64,000 nt of DNA from Flavobacterium psychrophilum DSM 3660 = ATCC 49418 (GCF_002217405.1 NZ_MUHE01000014.1:62001-126000); one strand, 5' to 3'; positions 17,195 to 26,952 are shown, counted from the first letter of the stretch. Numbers and translations: made by a program. Notes: a model not told the origin generated them from the letters alone.

Positions 17195-19777
17195 ATGAAG
17201 AAGAAAATTTTTATAGGAATTGGTGTTTTTTTGTTAATAATAATTGCTTCATTAGCCGCAATTCCAATATTTTTTAAAGACCAAATAAAGGCTAAAATAG
17301 AAAAAAGTATCAATGAAAATGTAGATGCCAAAGTAACTTTTGCCGATGCAAGCCTAAGCTTGTTTAAAAACTTCCCACAAGCCAATGTAGGAATTCAAAA
17401 GCTAATTATAATTAATAAAGCCCCTTTTGCTGGCGATACTTTGGTAGCTTTCGAAGAGTTAAATCTTCAAATGTCTGTCAAAGAATTGTTTAATGGCGAA
17501 AACCAACCCATGACTTTAAAAGCAATTTCTGTCAAAAACGGAAAAGCAAATATCCTTTTCAATAAAGACGGCATTGGAAATTTCGATATCGCCATCAAAG
17601 ACAATAATAAAGAAGAATCTAAAAGCAAACCGTTTGCTATGAATATTCAGAATTATGCTTTAGAGAATTTCAATTTCAAATATTACGACGAACGTTCGAA
17701 AATAAAAATGGTTATTAATGAGTTAAATCATACAGGAACTGGAAATTTTGCAGCACAAATTTTAGATTTAGACACAAAATCGACAGCAAAAATTTCGCTC
17801 GACATGGACAAGATGAATTACATGAAAAATGTAGCCATTTCGCTCGACGCTGTTCTTGGAATCGATTTAGAAAAAAGCAAATATACCTTTAAAGACAATA
17901 CAGCAAAAATTAACGAATTGCCTTTACAATTTAACGGGTTTATTCAATTGTTGGAAGATGGTCAGGATTATGATTTAACTTTCAAAACCCCAACCTCATC
18001 CTTCAAAAACTTCTTAGGACTAGTTCCTGCAGCTTATGCTGGCGATTTAAATACTGTAAAAACCACTGGCGATTTTACTGTTGCTGGTTTTGCAAAAGGT
18101 AAACTAACAAATGCAACTATTCCCAAATTTAATATTGCCATTGCCTCAAACAATGCTTCATTTCAATACCCAGATTTGCCAAAATCTGTTCAGAATATTA
18201 TTATCGATACAAAAATCATCAACGAAACAGGTTTGATGAATGATACTTATGTAAATCTCGACAAACTATCTTTCAAGATAGATCAAGATGTTTTTACGGC
18301 CAAAGCCAATATTAGAAACGTGGCTACAAATGCCTTAGTCGATGCTGCGCTAAAAGGAACAATTAATTTAGGAAACGTAACCAAAGCTTATCCTGTAAAA
18401 TTAGCAATGCCACTTTCAGGAATATTAAAAGCAGATGTGACTACAAAATTTGATATGAAATCTGTAGAAACCAGTCAGTATCAAAACATTCAAAACGCAG
18501 GAAATATGACCCTTACAGGATTTAATTATACTGGCGAAGGCATGGCAAAACCTGTGCAAATTAAACAAGCTATTGTGGCTTTCAATCCAAAACAAATTCG
18601 TTTGAATCAATTGGATATGAAAACAGGGAATTCTGACATTCAACTCACAGGAACTTTAGATAATTTTTACGGATTTTTGTTTAGAAAACAAATTCTGAAA
18701 GGAAATTTTGATATGAATTCTAGCAATTTCCTTGTTTCAGATTTTATGGCACCAACAGCAGTAACAACAACAGAAGGCAAAAAAACTACTAAAGAAGCCG
18801 TAAAAATACCCGCCTTTTTAGATTGCGCTATTACGGCCAAAGCCAATACCGTTGTTTATGATAATTTAACGCTAAAAGCAGTTTCAGGAAAAATGATAAT
18901 TCGTGACGAAGCAGTTACTTTACAAAATATAAAGACTAATATTTTTGACGGACAAATTGGACTAAGCGGATTGGTTTCGACCAAGGGGAAAGTGCCAACA
19001 TTTAGCATGAATTTAGATTTAAATAAAGTAGATATCGCCAAGACTTTTACCCAACTAGACATGTTAAAAAAAATTGCGCCAATTGCTGGTATTATTAATG
19101 GGAAGCTAAATTCAAACATCAAATTATCTGGGAATCTTAATGCGATTGAAATGACACCTGATTTAAACACTATTTCGGGCGATTTGTTGGGGCAATTGTT
19201 ATCTACGACCGTCAATTCTAGTAATTCTAAAGTGCTGTCGGCTTTGGGGGCTCAGGTTAAATTTTTAGATGTTAGCAAATTAAATTTGAATGATATAAAA
19301 GCAGCTATTTCTTTTAATGATGGAAAAGTTACTGTAAAACCATTTAAAATAAAATACCAAGATATCGTTGCCGAAATTGGTGGTTCACACGGTTTCGACC
19401 AGAATATGAATTATAATATAAAAATGGATGTTCCTGCTAAATATTTGGGTGCCGAGGTAAATAAAGTATTAGCAAAACTAACACCAGCTGATGCTGCTAA
19501 AATAGATAATATTCCAATTACAGCATTAGTTACTGGGAATTTTGCAAATCCAAAAGTTAGTACTGATATGAAGCAAGCATCAACAAATTTGGCTTCTCAA
19601 ATCTTAAAATCACAGAAAGATAAGCTAATAAACCAAGGGGCTTCTGCTTTAGGTAATTTGTTGGGCGGAGGCAAAAAAGACCCTGCAGACACAACAAAAA
19701 CAAAAGATCCTAAAAAAGAGGCTATAAAAAATGCCGCTGGAGATTTGCTAAACGGTTTGTTTGGTAAGAAAAAATAG
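17195..19777 (+). CDS. AsmA-family envelope protein
   Basis: An 860-residue protein with an N-terminal membrane helix (about 5-27) followed by a long beta-strand-rich periplasmic body and an AsmA-like C-terminal section. AsmA/TamB/YhdP relatives form long hydrophobic-groove proteins thought to move phospholipids between inner and outer membranes. The N-terminal pattern (helix, then a segment with DAKVTFADASLSLF) and the repeated -LSG- and -TG-F- strands are typical. The C-terminal 60 residues are Lys/Asp/Ala rich and probably disordered. It is flanked by its own promoter and a strong terminator. Confidence 0.85.
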   Translation: MKKKIFIGIGVFLLIIIASLAAIPIFFKDQIKAKIEKSINENVDAKVTFADASLSLFKNFPQANVGIQKLIIINKAPFAGDTLVAFEELNLQMSVKELFNGENQPMTLKAISVKNGKANILFNKDGIGNFDIAIKDNNKEESKSKPFAMNIQNYALENFNFKYYDERSKIKMVINELNHTGTGNFAAQILDLDTKSTAKISLDMDKMNYMKNVAISLDAVLGIDLEKSKYTFKDNTAKINELPLQFNGFIQLLEDGQDYDLTFKTPTSSFKNFLGLVPAAYAGDLNTVKTTGDFTVAGFAKGKLTNATIPKFNIAIASNNASFQYPDLPKSVQNIIIDTKIINETGLMNDTYVNLDKLSFKIDQDVFTAKANIRNVATNALVDAALKGTINLGNVTKAYPVKLAMPLSGILKADVTTKFDMKSVETSQYQNIQNAGNMTLTGFNYTGEGMAKPVQIKQAIVAFNPKQIRLNQLDMKTGNSDIQLTGTLDNFYGFLFRKQILKGNFDMNSSNFLVSDFMAPTAVTTTEGKKTTKEAVKIPAFLDCAITAKANTVVYDNLTLKAVSGKMIIRDEAVTLQNIKTNIFDGQIGLSGLVSTKGKVPTFSMNLDLNKVDIAKTFTQLDMLKKIAPIAGIINGKLNSNIKLSGNLNAIEMTPDLNTISGDLLGQLLSTTVNSSNSKVLSALGAQVKFLDVSKLNLNDIKAAISFNDGKVTVKPFKIKYQDIVAEIGGSHGFDQNMNYNIKMDVPAKYLGAEVNKVLAKLTPADAAKIDNIPITALVTGNFANPKVSTDMKQASTNLASQILKSQKDKLINQGASALGNLLGGGKKDPADTTKTKDPKKEAIKNAAGDLLNGLFGKKK

Positions 19778-19807
19778 CTAGGATTAGCGCCTTTCTTTAG
19801 TAATTAC

Positions 19808-19945
19808 TGCTTTTTTAAAATCTCATTATTTGGGCGTTACCACAGCGGTTGGGCTTTACATTGCAAACAAATTTTGCCGAACTCTTATAAAAAAGATCGT
19901 GAAAATTCCTAGCGTAAAACGCTGTAATGAATAGCGTTAAGCCGT
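19808..19945 (+). repeat. Dispersed repeat family A, copy 3
   Basis: The best-preserved short form: poly-T, TCTCATTATTTGGGCGTTACCACAG, GGTTGGGCTTTA, TTGCAAAC, GCCGAACTCTTATAAA, AAAATTCCTAGCG, and a terminal AACGCT/AGCGTT hairpin ending in TTAAGCCG. It lacks the long internal hairpin of copy 5. Confidence 0.75.
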
Positions 19946-19969
19946 AATTGCAAAGGCCTAAAAACTTAT

Positions 19970-20036
19970 ACGACCTTAATATGTTATGTAGTTCAAATTA
20001 TAGCACTACATAAATATATTAAGGTCATATTTTTTG
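19970..20036. terminator. Strong bidirectional terminator hairpin
   Basis: About 20 bp of paired stem: GACCTTAATAT (19972-19982) with ATATTAAGGTC (20016-20026), and TTATGTAGT (19984-19992) with ACTACATAA (20005-20013). The loop is 12 bases, with T-rich tails on both strands. It separates the AsmA gene from the convergent DUF2797 gene. Confidence 0.88.
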
Positions 20037-20831
20037 TTACAAACTAATTTTTACTACATAACCTTCAAAAGTCCTTACGTTAAAAACCGTTCCGTCTTCA
20101 AAAATTAAGTATTGCCCTTTTATTCCTGATAATTTACCAGAATAATTAGGCGATTTATCAAGATTTAGGCTGGTTACTTTTTTGGGATATTGCAAAACAG
20201 GAAAATGCAATTGGTACAAATCATTTTTATTTGCATCGAAATATTCTTGAGCCTCTTTTGGAATTAAATATTTTAAACTCGCTCGTTCTTTTATTAAATC
20301 GGCAACTGGCACTTCATTTTTTAGCATTTTTTGCCAATTGGTTTTGTCTGCATAATGACTTTTTAGGGCAACTTCGGTGATTCCTGCTAAGTACCTGTTG
20401 GGAACTTCTACGATAGGAATGGCTTGTACAGCACCTTGATCTATCCATCTAGTTGGCACCTGAGAGCCACGAGTTACGCCAACTTTTACTTCGCTAGACA
20501 AAGCCAAATAAACAATATGTGGTTGCAATTGCACTTTCTTTTCGTAAACTAAATCTCGGTCTTCAATATCTAAGTGGGCTGTAGAAAGTTCGGGTTTCAT
20601 AATCCAATCGCCTGCTGAGGCACTTCCCATAAAGCAATCGTAACAAAATCCTTGTCGGAAAATTTTTTTCTTTTTCTTACAATTCAAACATTGGTATCCC
20701 TGAAAATTAATCTCTAATTCTTTGCCAAGTAGCTGGTTCATATTTAGAAAACTGTTTTCGAATACTAAATAATATTGAATTGGATTTCCAATTTCGGTTT
20801 GCATTTTTGTTAAAACTCCTTCGTATTGCAT
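20037..20831 (-). CDS. DUF2797 zinc-ribbon protein
   Basis: A 264-residue cytoplasmic protein. C48-x2-C51 and C63-x2-C66 make a four-Cys zinc ribbon. The middle segment (about 103-135) contains VYLA...VKVGVTRG...RWIDQGA, which resembles the core of GIY-YIG nucleases (Tyr, Gly and Arg positions). DUF2797 has no established function; a nucleic-acid role is an inference from these two parts. It stands alone, divergent from the amidase gene. Confidence 0.8.
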   Translation of the reverse strand: MQYEGVLTKMQTEIGNPIQYYLVFENSFLNMNQLLGKELEINFQGYQCLNCKKKKKIFRQGFCYDCFMGSASAGDWIMKPELSTAHLDIEDRDLVYEKKVQLQPHIVYLALSSEVKVGVTRGSQVPTRWIDQGAVQAIPIVEVPNRYLAGITEVALKSHYADKTNWQKMLKNEVPVADLIKERASLKYLIPKEAQEYFDANKNDLYQLHFPVLQYPKKVTSLNLDKSPNYSGKLSGIKGQYLIFEDGTVFNVRTFEGYVVKISL

Positions 20832-20921
20832 ATTTCAGATTTTAGATTTTTGTATTTAAACTTCAAAAATCTTTTTTTTTTACTATTTTAGCGTAAAGAT
20901 AAACATCAAATATATATACTT

Positions 20922-21533
20922 GTGAAGAAATTAATGAAATTATCAATCGTAGTACTAGTTTTTCTTTGTTTTGCTTTTATACCAAAAAATGATAAAATCA
21001 CAGTTGTTATTGATGCCGCCCATGGTGGGTCAGATTTAGGAGCTACAATGAATGGCTTTTCTGAAAAAGAAATTGTTTCATCAATTGCACAAAAAATAGA
21101 GAATTTAAATTTAAATTCGAATATAGAAATCCTTCTTACTAGGAGTGATGACCAAAATATTCCTAATCAAGAAAGAGTAGCATTTATTAATGCTATGAAA
21201 CCTGATTTAGTAATTTCGCTTCATGTAAATGCAAGTAAAAACTCCGAATTTAATGGGTTAGAGGTTTTTGTTTCAGAAAAATCTACAGAATATTTAGCGT
21301 CTAAAGAATTTGCAAGTAAATTTCACGCATCAATTACAAATAAAATGCCATTAAAAATACATCCTTTAAAGAATGCTAATTTTTTAATTTTGAGAAGGTC
21401 AGATGTTCCAGCAATGTTAGTAGAACTTGGTTATTTATCTAACCAAAACGACAAGGCATACCTTGAAAATAAAGACAATCAAATAGAAATTGCTCAAAAC
21501 ATTTTAACTTTTGTTGCCAATCTAAAATCATAA
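20922..21533 (+). CDS. N-acetylmuramoyl-L-alanine amidase (Amidase_3)
   Basis: Zinc hydrolase that cuts the lactyl-amide bond between MurNAc and the stem peptide, used in cell-wall turnover or daughter-cell separation. Zinc ligands, numbered from the GTG start, are H34 (IDAAHGG), a Glu in FSEKE (E48 or E50) and H101 (SLHVNAS); catalytic Glu lies in VELGYLSN. A hydrophobic segment at 7-20 is a signal or anchor. At 203 aa it is catalytic domain only. The start is GTG at 20922; ATG at 20934 would also leave a signal-like N-terminus. Confidence 0.88.
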   Translation: MKKLMKLSIVVLVFLCFAFIPKNDKITVVIDAAHGGSDLGATMNGFSEKEIVSSIAQKIENLNLNSNIEILLTRSDDQNIPNQERVAFINAMKPDLVISLHVNASKNSEFNGLEVFVSEKSTEYLASKEFASKFHASITNKMPLKIHPLKNANFLILRRSDVPAMLVELGYLSNQNDKAYLENKDNQIEIAQNILTFVANLKS

Positions 21534-21554
21534 ATCTAAATTCTAAAATCTTTT

Positions 21555-23063
21555 ATGTCTTTACCAATCATAAATTCTATAGCTTCTTGGTTTTTAAAAC
21601 AACGCATTCATCAGATTGAGCTGTTCCTTAAATACCCTAACGAAGTGCAAGAGGAATTGCTGATAAATCTTATCAGATCATCAGAAAACACGATTATAGG
21701 TAAGCAATATGGTTTCGATTCTATAAAATCGTATCATACATTTCAAGAACGAGTTCCTGTTTCTACTTACGAAGATTTAGAACCGCTTATAGAACGCACT
21801 AGAAAAGGCGAACAGCAAGTTTTTTGGCAAGAACCTATAAAATGGTTTGCAAAATCGAGTGGAACTACAAATGCTAAAAGCAAATTTATTCCCGTTAGCA
21901 ATTCTGCTTTAGAAGATTGTCATTATAAAGGAAGTAAAGATTTGTTGTGTTTGTATTTAAATAATAACGAAAACTCACAATTGTTTACTGGTAAAAGTTT
22001 ACGACTTGGCGGAAGCAAGCAATTGTATGAAGATAACAACACTTTTTTTGGCGATTTATCAGCAATACTAATAGATAACATGCCTTTTTGGGCAGAGTTT
22101 AGTAGTACGCCAAGCAACAAAACATCGCTTATGAGTGATTGGGAAACTAAATTACTAGCTATTGTAAACGAAACAAAAATAGAGAATGTAACCAGTTTTG
22201 CAGGTGTTCCGTCTTGGATGATGGTTTTGCTAAACAAAGTTTTAGAAGAAACTGGAAAAAATAATTTGTTTGATGTTTGGGCAAATCTCGAAGTCTATTT
22301 TCACGGTGGCGTAAGTTTTGATCCGTATCGTGACCAATACAAAAAAATATTGCCAAAACAGGATTTTAAATATTACGAAATATATAATGCTTCTGAAGGT
22401 TTTTTTGCCATTCAAGACCTAAATAACTCTAACGATTTATTATTAATGTTAGATTACGGAATCTTTTACGAATTTATTTCGATGGACATTTTTGGTACAC
22501 CAAACGAAAAAATAATCCGCTTGGCGGAAGTAGAAATTAATAAAAATTATGCCATTGTGATTACTACAAATTCTGGTTTGTGGCGTTATTTAATAGGAGA
22601 TACAGTACGATTTACGTCATTAAATCCTTACAGAATTAGAATTACAGGAAGAACAAAGCACCATATTAATGTTTTTGGCGAAGAATTGATGGTCGAAAAT
22701 ACTGATATGGCGATTGCCAAAACTTGTAAAATGACAAACTCTGAAGTTAAAGATTATACCGTTGCGCCCATCTTTATGGAAGGCAAAGCCAAAGGTTCTC
22801 ACGAATGGATTATCGAATTTAGAAAACAACCAGACAATATTGCCTTTTTTACAAAAATTTTAGACGAAAACATTCAGGCTTTAAATTCCGATTATGAAGC
22901 CAAACGTTACAATAATATGACCTTAAATCAGCTTACTGTAAATATTGCCCGTGAAAATCTTTTTTATGATTGGTTAAAAAAACACGACAAATTAGGCGGG
23001 CAACACAAAATTCCTCGCTTATCGAATAAGAGAGATTATTTAGAAGAATTATTGCTCTTGTAA
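21555..23063 (+). CDS. GH3-family acyl-adenylate/amide-forming protein
   Basis: A 502-residue member of the GH3 family, in the ANL adenylating superfamily. The plant members conjugate amino acids to hormones; bacterial ones are common in Bacteroidota but their substrates are unknown. The phosphate-binding loop SSGTT (101-105) is present, followed by K-K, and a YxxSEG-like adenine motif (YNASEGF) and a WRYLIGD stretch. It follows the amidase gene by 21 bases, so the two are probably co-transcribed, although their functions suggest no common pathway. Confidence 0.88.
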   Translation: MSLPIINSIASWFLKQRIHQIELFLKYPNEVQEELLINLIRSSENTIIGKQYGFDSIKSYHTFQERVPVSTYEDLEPLIERTRKGEQQVFWQEPIKWFAKSSGTTNAKSKFIPVSNSALEDCHYKGSKDLLCLYLNNNENSQLFTGKSLRLGGSKQLYEDNNTFFGDLSAILIDNMPFWAEFSSTPSNKTSLMSDWETKLLAIVNETKIENVTSFAGVPSWMMVLLNKVLEETGKNNLFDVWANLEVYFHGGVSFDPYRDQYKKILPKQDFKYYEIYNASEGFFAIQDLNNSNDLLLMLDYGIFYEFISMDIFGTPNEKIIRLAEVEINKNYAIVITTNSGLWRYLIGDTVRFTSLNPYRIRITGRTKHHINVFGEELMVENTDMAIAKTCKMTNSEVKDYTVAPIFMEGKAKGSHEWIIEFRKQPDNIAFFTKILDENIQALNSDYEAKRYNNMTLNQLTVNIARENLFYDWLKKHDKLGGQHKIPRLSNKRDYLEELLLL

Positions 23064-23098
23064 GTCTAAATTTTTAAATAATGCTTTATATTCTTGCC

Positions 23099-24328
23099 CT
23101 AACAAATGTGTTTCAAAACCACGTTTGTTGCGCCTTTATTCATATTTACAAAAGTGCTGCAAATATGTCCTTTTTCAAATCTTTCGTCAGGATTTTGAAT
23201 TAAATTGTCCAAAATTTCATTCAATTCCTTCTGGTTCGAAATAGAAACACATCCTGTCATATTTACCAATGCCGTAGCTTCTGCAAAATGAGAAAAATTT
23301 GTGCCAATAACAATTGGAACCCCAAAAGTAGCTGGCTCTAATAGGTTGTGAACACCAGGGTTTCCAAACCCACCGCCTACATAAGCTATATCTGCATAAG
23401 AATATATTTTAGTCAAAATGCCAATCGTGTCAATAATAAACACATTAAAACTAGATAAATCTTGATTTTCTTTTTCTGTAAATAAAACAGCTTTTTTTGT
23501 AATAGCTTTTTTTAATTCCTGAATTTGTTCTGATTTAATGTTATGTGGTGCAATAATAAACTTTACCTCATTTGAGGATTTATTAATATAGTTTACCAAT
23601 AAATTCTCGTCTTTTGGCCACGAACTTCCAATAACAATAGTGGTTGTGTTATTTTTGAATTGTTCGATAAAACCTAATGAATTATCACGTTCTAAAACAG
23701 ATGCTACCCTGTCAAAACGAGTGTCTCCAGAGATTTTTACATTATTAAAACCAATGCTTTGTAAGAGTTTCTTAGAACTCTCGTTCTGTACAAAAAAGTA
23801 ATCGAAAGATTGTAAAGCATTTCTATAAAAGCCACCATACCATTTAAAAAAAGATTGCTTTTCTCTAAAAACACCCGAAATTAGATAGGTTTTAATATTT
23901 TGTTTTTTGAGTTCATGCAAATAATTAGGCCAATATTCGTATTTAATAAAGAAAACCATTTCGGGATGCACTAATTTTAAAAAATCTTGAGCATTGCTTT
24001 TAGTATCTAAAGGCAAATAAACCGTAACATCAGCAACCTTATTTGTTTTCCTAATTTCATAACCAGAAGGGGAAAAAAAGGTAACTACAATTTTGTGAGC
24101 AGGAAAATGCTCTTTTATTTTTTCAATTACAGGCAAACCTTGCTCATACTCGCCTAAAGAGGCAGCGTGAAACCAAATAGTTTTATCTTCTAAATTAATT
24201 TTGCTTCGTAAAGTGGCAAAAACAGTCCTTCGTCCAGAAACAAAAAGCTTAATTTTTGGACTAAAAAACGCCACGATTTTTAATAAAAAACTGGCAAAGT
24301 GAACGATTAAATTATAAATGAAAAGCAT
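23099..24328 (-). CDS. waaA: 3-deoxy-D-manno-octulosonic acid (Kdo) transferase
   Basis: Adds Kdo from CMP-Kdo to lipid A precursors (GT30 family). An N-terminal hydrophobic anchor (about 3-24) is followed by the GT-B fold; the catalytic base E60 is in HAASLGE. The second domain has the CMP-binding YVGGGFG...HNLLEPA..G.P stretch. At 409 aa it is normal length. Convergent with GH3, divergent from the DegT aminotransferase gene, each with its own TAnnTTTG box. Confidence 0.94.
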   Translation of the reverse strand: MLFIYNLIVHFASFLLKIVAFFSPKIKLFVSGRRTVFATLRSKINLEDKTIWFHAASLGEYEQGLPVIEKIKEHFPAHKIVVTFFSPSGYEIRKTNKVADVTVYLPLDTKSNAQDFLKLVHPEMVFFIKYEYWPNYLHELKKQNIKTYLISGVFREKQSFFKWYGGFYRNALQSFDYFFVQNESSKKLLQSIGFNNVKISGDTRFDRVASVLERDNSLGFIEQFKNNTTTIVIGSSWPKDENLLVNYINKSSNEVKFIIAPHNIKSEQIQELKKAITKKAVLFTEKENQDLSSFNVFIIDTIGILTKIYSYADIAYVGGGFGNPGVHNLLEPATFGVPIVIGTNFSHFAEATALVNMTGCVSISNQKELNEILDNLIQNPDERFEKGHICSTFVNMNKGATNVVLKHIC

Positions 24329-24345
24329 TAAATAAAATTTGATTT

Positions 24346-24353
24346 CAAAAATA
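24346..24353 (-). promoter_or_regulatory. -7 promoter element of waaA (TATTTTTG)
   Basis: Perfect TAnnTTTG on the minus strand, 17 bases upstream of the waaA ATG. Confidence 0.65.
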
Positions 24354-24396
24354 CATTTTTCTTTACATTATATAATAAGTATAAATCTAAAATTCC

Positions 24397-24404
24397 TATT
24401 TTTG
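24397..24404 (+). promoter_or_regulatory. -7 promoter element of DegT gene (TATTTTTG)
   Basis: Perfect TAnnTTTG on the plus strand, about 70 bases before the ATG. The leader contains a TTTGCG...CTTTGTGGTTAAA stretch resembling a motif seen in many flavobacterial leaders. Confidence 0.6.
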
Positions 24405-24473
24405 TTCTAAATTCTAAACTTTGCGAGCCTAGCGAAAGCTTCGTAAACTTTGTGGTTAAACGAAAAAAAATCG

Positions 24474-25607
24474 ATGAAAAAAATTCAAATGGTTGACTTA
24501 AAAAGTCAGTACGAAAAAATAAAAGATACAGTAAATACCTCTATTCAAGAAGTTTTAGATACAAATGCTTACATAAACGGACCAGAAGTACACAAGTTTC
24601 AAAAAAACCTTCAAGAATACCTAGATGTAAAACACGTGATTCCTTGCGCAAACGGAACAGATGCTTTGCAAATAGCCATGATGGGATTAGATTTAAAACC
24701 AGGTGACGAAGTCATTACTGCCGATTTTACTTTTGCAGCCACTGTCGAAACCATTGCGCTTTTGCAGCTTACACCAGTTTTAGTCGATGTTGATATGCAT
24801 AATATGAACATTAATATCGAAGCCATTAAAAAAGCAATAACGCCAAAAACAAAAGCTATTATCCCAGTGCACTTGTTTGGTCGCACCACTAATATGGAAG
24901 CAATTATGCAAATTGCAACCCAACATAACCTTTTCGTAATCGAAGACAATGCACAAGCAATTGGTGCCAATTGCGAATTTTCTGACGGAACAAAAAAGAA
25001 AGCGGGAACAATAGGTCATGTGGGAGCAACATCATTTTTTCCCTCTAAAAATTTAGGTTGCTATGGCGATGGAGGTGCTATTTTTACTAACGATGATACC
25101 TTAGCACACAAACTACGAGGTATTGTAAACCACGGTATGTATGAGCGTTATCACCACGACGTTGTAGGGGTAAATTCCCGTTTAGACAGTATTCAAGCAG
25201 CAGTTCTTAATGCAAAATTACCACTTTTAGATACCTATAACAAAGCCCGTCAAGAGGCAGCTAGAAAATATTCAGTGGCTTTCGAGGGGCACAAAAACAT
25301 TGTAGCACCAAACATTTGCGACATCTGCGATTGTCACGTATTTCACCAATATACATTACGAATTGTTGATGCCGACAGAAATGGTTTAATGAATTATTTA
25401 TTAAGCAAAGACATTCCGTGTGCCATTTATTACCCAATTCCGTTGCATTCTCAAAAAGCTTATTTAGATTCTAGATATAAAGAAGAAGATTTTCCAGTAA
25501 CTAATCAATTAGTTCAAGAAGTATTGTCGTTGCCAATGCACACAGAACTTGACGACGAACAAATAAAATTTATAACCAATTCAGTTTTAGAGTTTTTAAA
25601 TAAATAA
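24474..25607 (+). CDS. DegT/DnrJ/EryC1/StrS-family sugar aminotransferase
   Basis: PLP enzyme that transaminates keto-sugar nucleotides, for surface polysaccharide or LPS amino sugars. 377 aa from the ATG at 24474; the longer frame starts at an unlikely TTG. The PLP lysine is K192 in FFPSKNLGCYGDGGA, D158 in VIEDNAQAIGA contacts the pyridine nitrogen, and the NGTDAL phosphate-binding loop is at 60-65. It neighbours galE and waaA, which supports a role in envelope sugar synthesis. The exact sugar cannot be told. Confidence 0.92.
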   Translation: MKKIQMVDLKSQYEKIKDTVNTSIQEVLDTNAYINGPEVHKFQKNLQEYLDVKHVIPCANGTDALQIAMMGLDLKPGDEVITADFTFAATVETIALLQLTPVLVDVDMHNMNINIEAIKKAITPKTKAIIPVHLFGRTTNMEAIMQIATQHNLFVIEDNAQAIGANCEFSDGTKKKAGTIGHVGATSFFPSKNLGCYGDGGAIFTNDDTLAHKLRGIVNHGMYERYHHDVVGVNSRLDSIQAAVLNAKLPLLDTYNKARQEAARKYSVAFEGHKNIVAPNICDICDCHVFHQYTLRIVDADRNGLMNYLLSKDIPCAIYYPIPLHSQKAYLDSRYKEEDFPVTNQLVQEVLSLPMHTELDDEQIKFITNSVLEFLNK

Positions 25608-25616
25608 ATTTTTTTT

Positions 25617-25692
25617 AGGAGCTAATCCAGCTATCCGTTGCAATCTCGCCAAGAAAAATGGCGAGGATTTTCACTGCTATCTGGGCTAAAAA
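25617..25692 (+). repeat. Dispersed repeat family B, copy 1
   Basis: Order: TTAGGAGCTAATCCAGCTATCCG, TTGCAATCT, inner hairpin CTCGCC/GGCGAG (25645-25664), ATTTTCACTGCTATCTGGGCTAAAA. It fills the DegT-galE gap and creates a false N-terminal extension of the galE frame. Confidence 0.75.
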
Positions 25693-25718
25693 GTAACAAA
25701 TACAAATCACAACATCTA

Positions 25719-26750
25719 TTGAAAATACTAGTAACAGGAGGTCTCGGATTTATAGGTTCTCACACCGTTGTCGAATTACAAAACGAAGGCTTCGAAGTCG
25801 TAATTATAGACAACCTTTCTAACTCGTCCGAAGAAGTACTAAAAGGCATTGTTGCCATTACAGGTAAAACACCATTGTACGAAAAATTAGATTTAAGAGA
25901 AAAAAAATCAGTACAAGATTTTTTCAAAAAACATGATAACATCAATGGTGTAATTCATTTTGCCGCTTCAAAAGCAGTAGGCGAAAGTGTCGAAAACCCT
26001 TTGTTGTATTACGAAAATAATATTAACACCTTGGTTTATATTCTGCAAGAATTACAACAAAAGGACAACGCTAATTTTATCTTTAGTTCCTCTTGTACCG
26101 TTTATGGACAAGCAAAAAAAATGCCAATTACCGAAAAAGCACCTATTCAACCCGCTATTTCTCCTTACGGAAATACCAAGCAAATTGGCGAAGAAATCAT
26201 AACCCATGTTTGTGCTATTAGCAACATTAATGCGATTTTGTTAAGATATTTTAACCCAATTGGAGCACATTCTAGTGCAGAAATTGGCGAATTGCCTATT
26301 GGCGTTCCTCAAAATTTAGTACCTTATATTACCCAAACTGCTTTTGGTTTGCGAAAAGAGTTGTCTATTTATGGAAATAATTACCCAACACCCGACGGAA
26401 CTTGTATTCGGGATTATATTCATGTAGTCGATTTGGCAAAAGCACATGTTCTTGCCTTGCAACGACTTATTAATAAGAATAATATACTCAATATAGAAAC
26501 CTATAATTTAGGAACAGGAACAGGAACATCAGTCCTAGAAGTAGTTCATGCTTTCGAGAAAATTTCTGGTAAAAAAATGCCTTACACAATTGTTAACCGT
26601 CGAGAAGGAGACGTAGTTTCTGCTTACGCCGATACTAAAAAGGCAAATGTCGTTTTGGGCTGGAAAGCACAATTTAGCTTAGAAGAAGCCTTGTCAAGTG
26701 CTTGGAAATGGGAACAAAAAATTAGGAAAAAACAGGAAGATTACAAATAA
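25719..26750 (+). CDS. galE: UDP-glucose 4-epimerase
   Basis: NAD-dependent short-chain dehydrogenase that interconverts UDP-glucose and UDP-galactose. The Rossmann loop TGGLGFIGSH begins at residue 6, the catalytic Ser/Thr region is SSSCTVYG and the Tyr-x3-Lys is YGNTK. 343 aa. The start is TTG at 25719 giving MKILVTGG, the family's usual N-terminus; 27 further upstream codons in frame lie inside a dispersed repeat and are not homologous to GalE. Probably transcribed with the DegT gene. Confidence 0.94.
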   Translation: MKILVTGGLGFIGSHTVVELQNEGFEVVIIDNLSNSSEEVLKGIVAITGKTPLYEKLDLREKKSVQDFFKKHDNINGVIHFAASKAVGESVENPLLYYENNINTLVYILQELQQKDNANFIFSSSCTVYGQAKKMPITEKAPIQPAISPYGNTKQIGEEIITHVCAISNINAILLRYFNPIGAHSSAEIGELPIGVPQNLVPYITQTAFGLRKELSIYGNNYPTPDGTCIRDYIHVVDLAKAHVLALQRLINKNNILNIETYNLGTGTGTSVLEVVHAFEKISGKKMPYTIVNRREGDVVSAYADTKKANVVLGWKAQFSLEEALSSAWKWEQKIRKKQEDYK

Positions 26751-26812
26751 AAAAGGTTTCTTTCTTATCTAAAAAAAACAGCAGCCCCAAAAACCATTTT
26801 CAAATGATTATT

Positions 26813-26932
26813 TTAGCTAATTGTAGTAGTAATTGTTTGGGCAACTACTTCTTTTGGGATTTTTCTGGCGATAGATGCCATACCGCCTTGGTATATTACT
26901 TCTATACGGCAAGTTTTGGCATCACTAATTTT
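26813..26932 (-). pseudogene. Possible short coding remnant (39 codons)
   Basis: On the minus strand a stop-to-stop frame reads with protein-like composition (RIEVIYQGG, then MASIARKIPKEVV and a Thr/Ile ending) and ends in TAA at 26813. No start with a promoter and no recognised family. It may be the tail of a deleted gene or a micro-ORF starting at the internal ATG. The rest of the 26751-26994 gap shows nothing besides the terminator. Confidence 0.25.
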
Positions 26933-26952
26933 TTAGAAAAAAAATCAGAAAT

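Noticed and set aside
24421-24465. TTTGCG...CTTTGTGGTTAAA leader of the DegT gene as a novel element
   Set aside because: Only one copy in the window; resemblance to common flavobacterial leaders is from memory and cannot be tested here.
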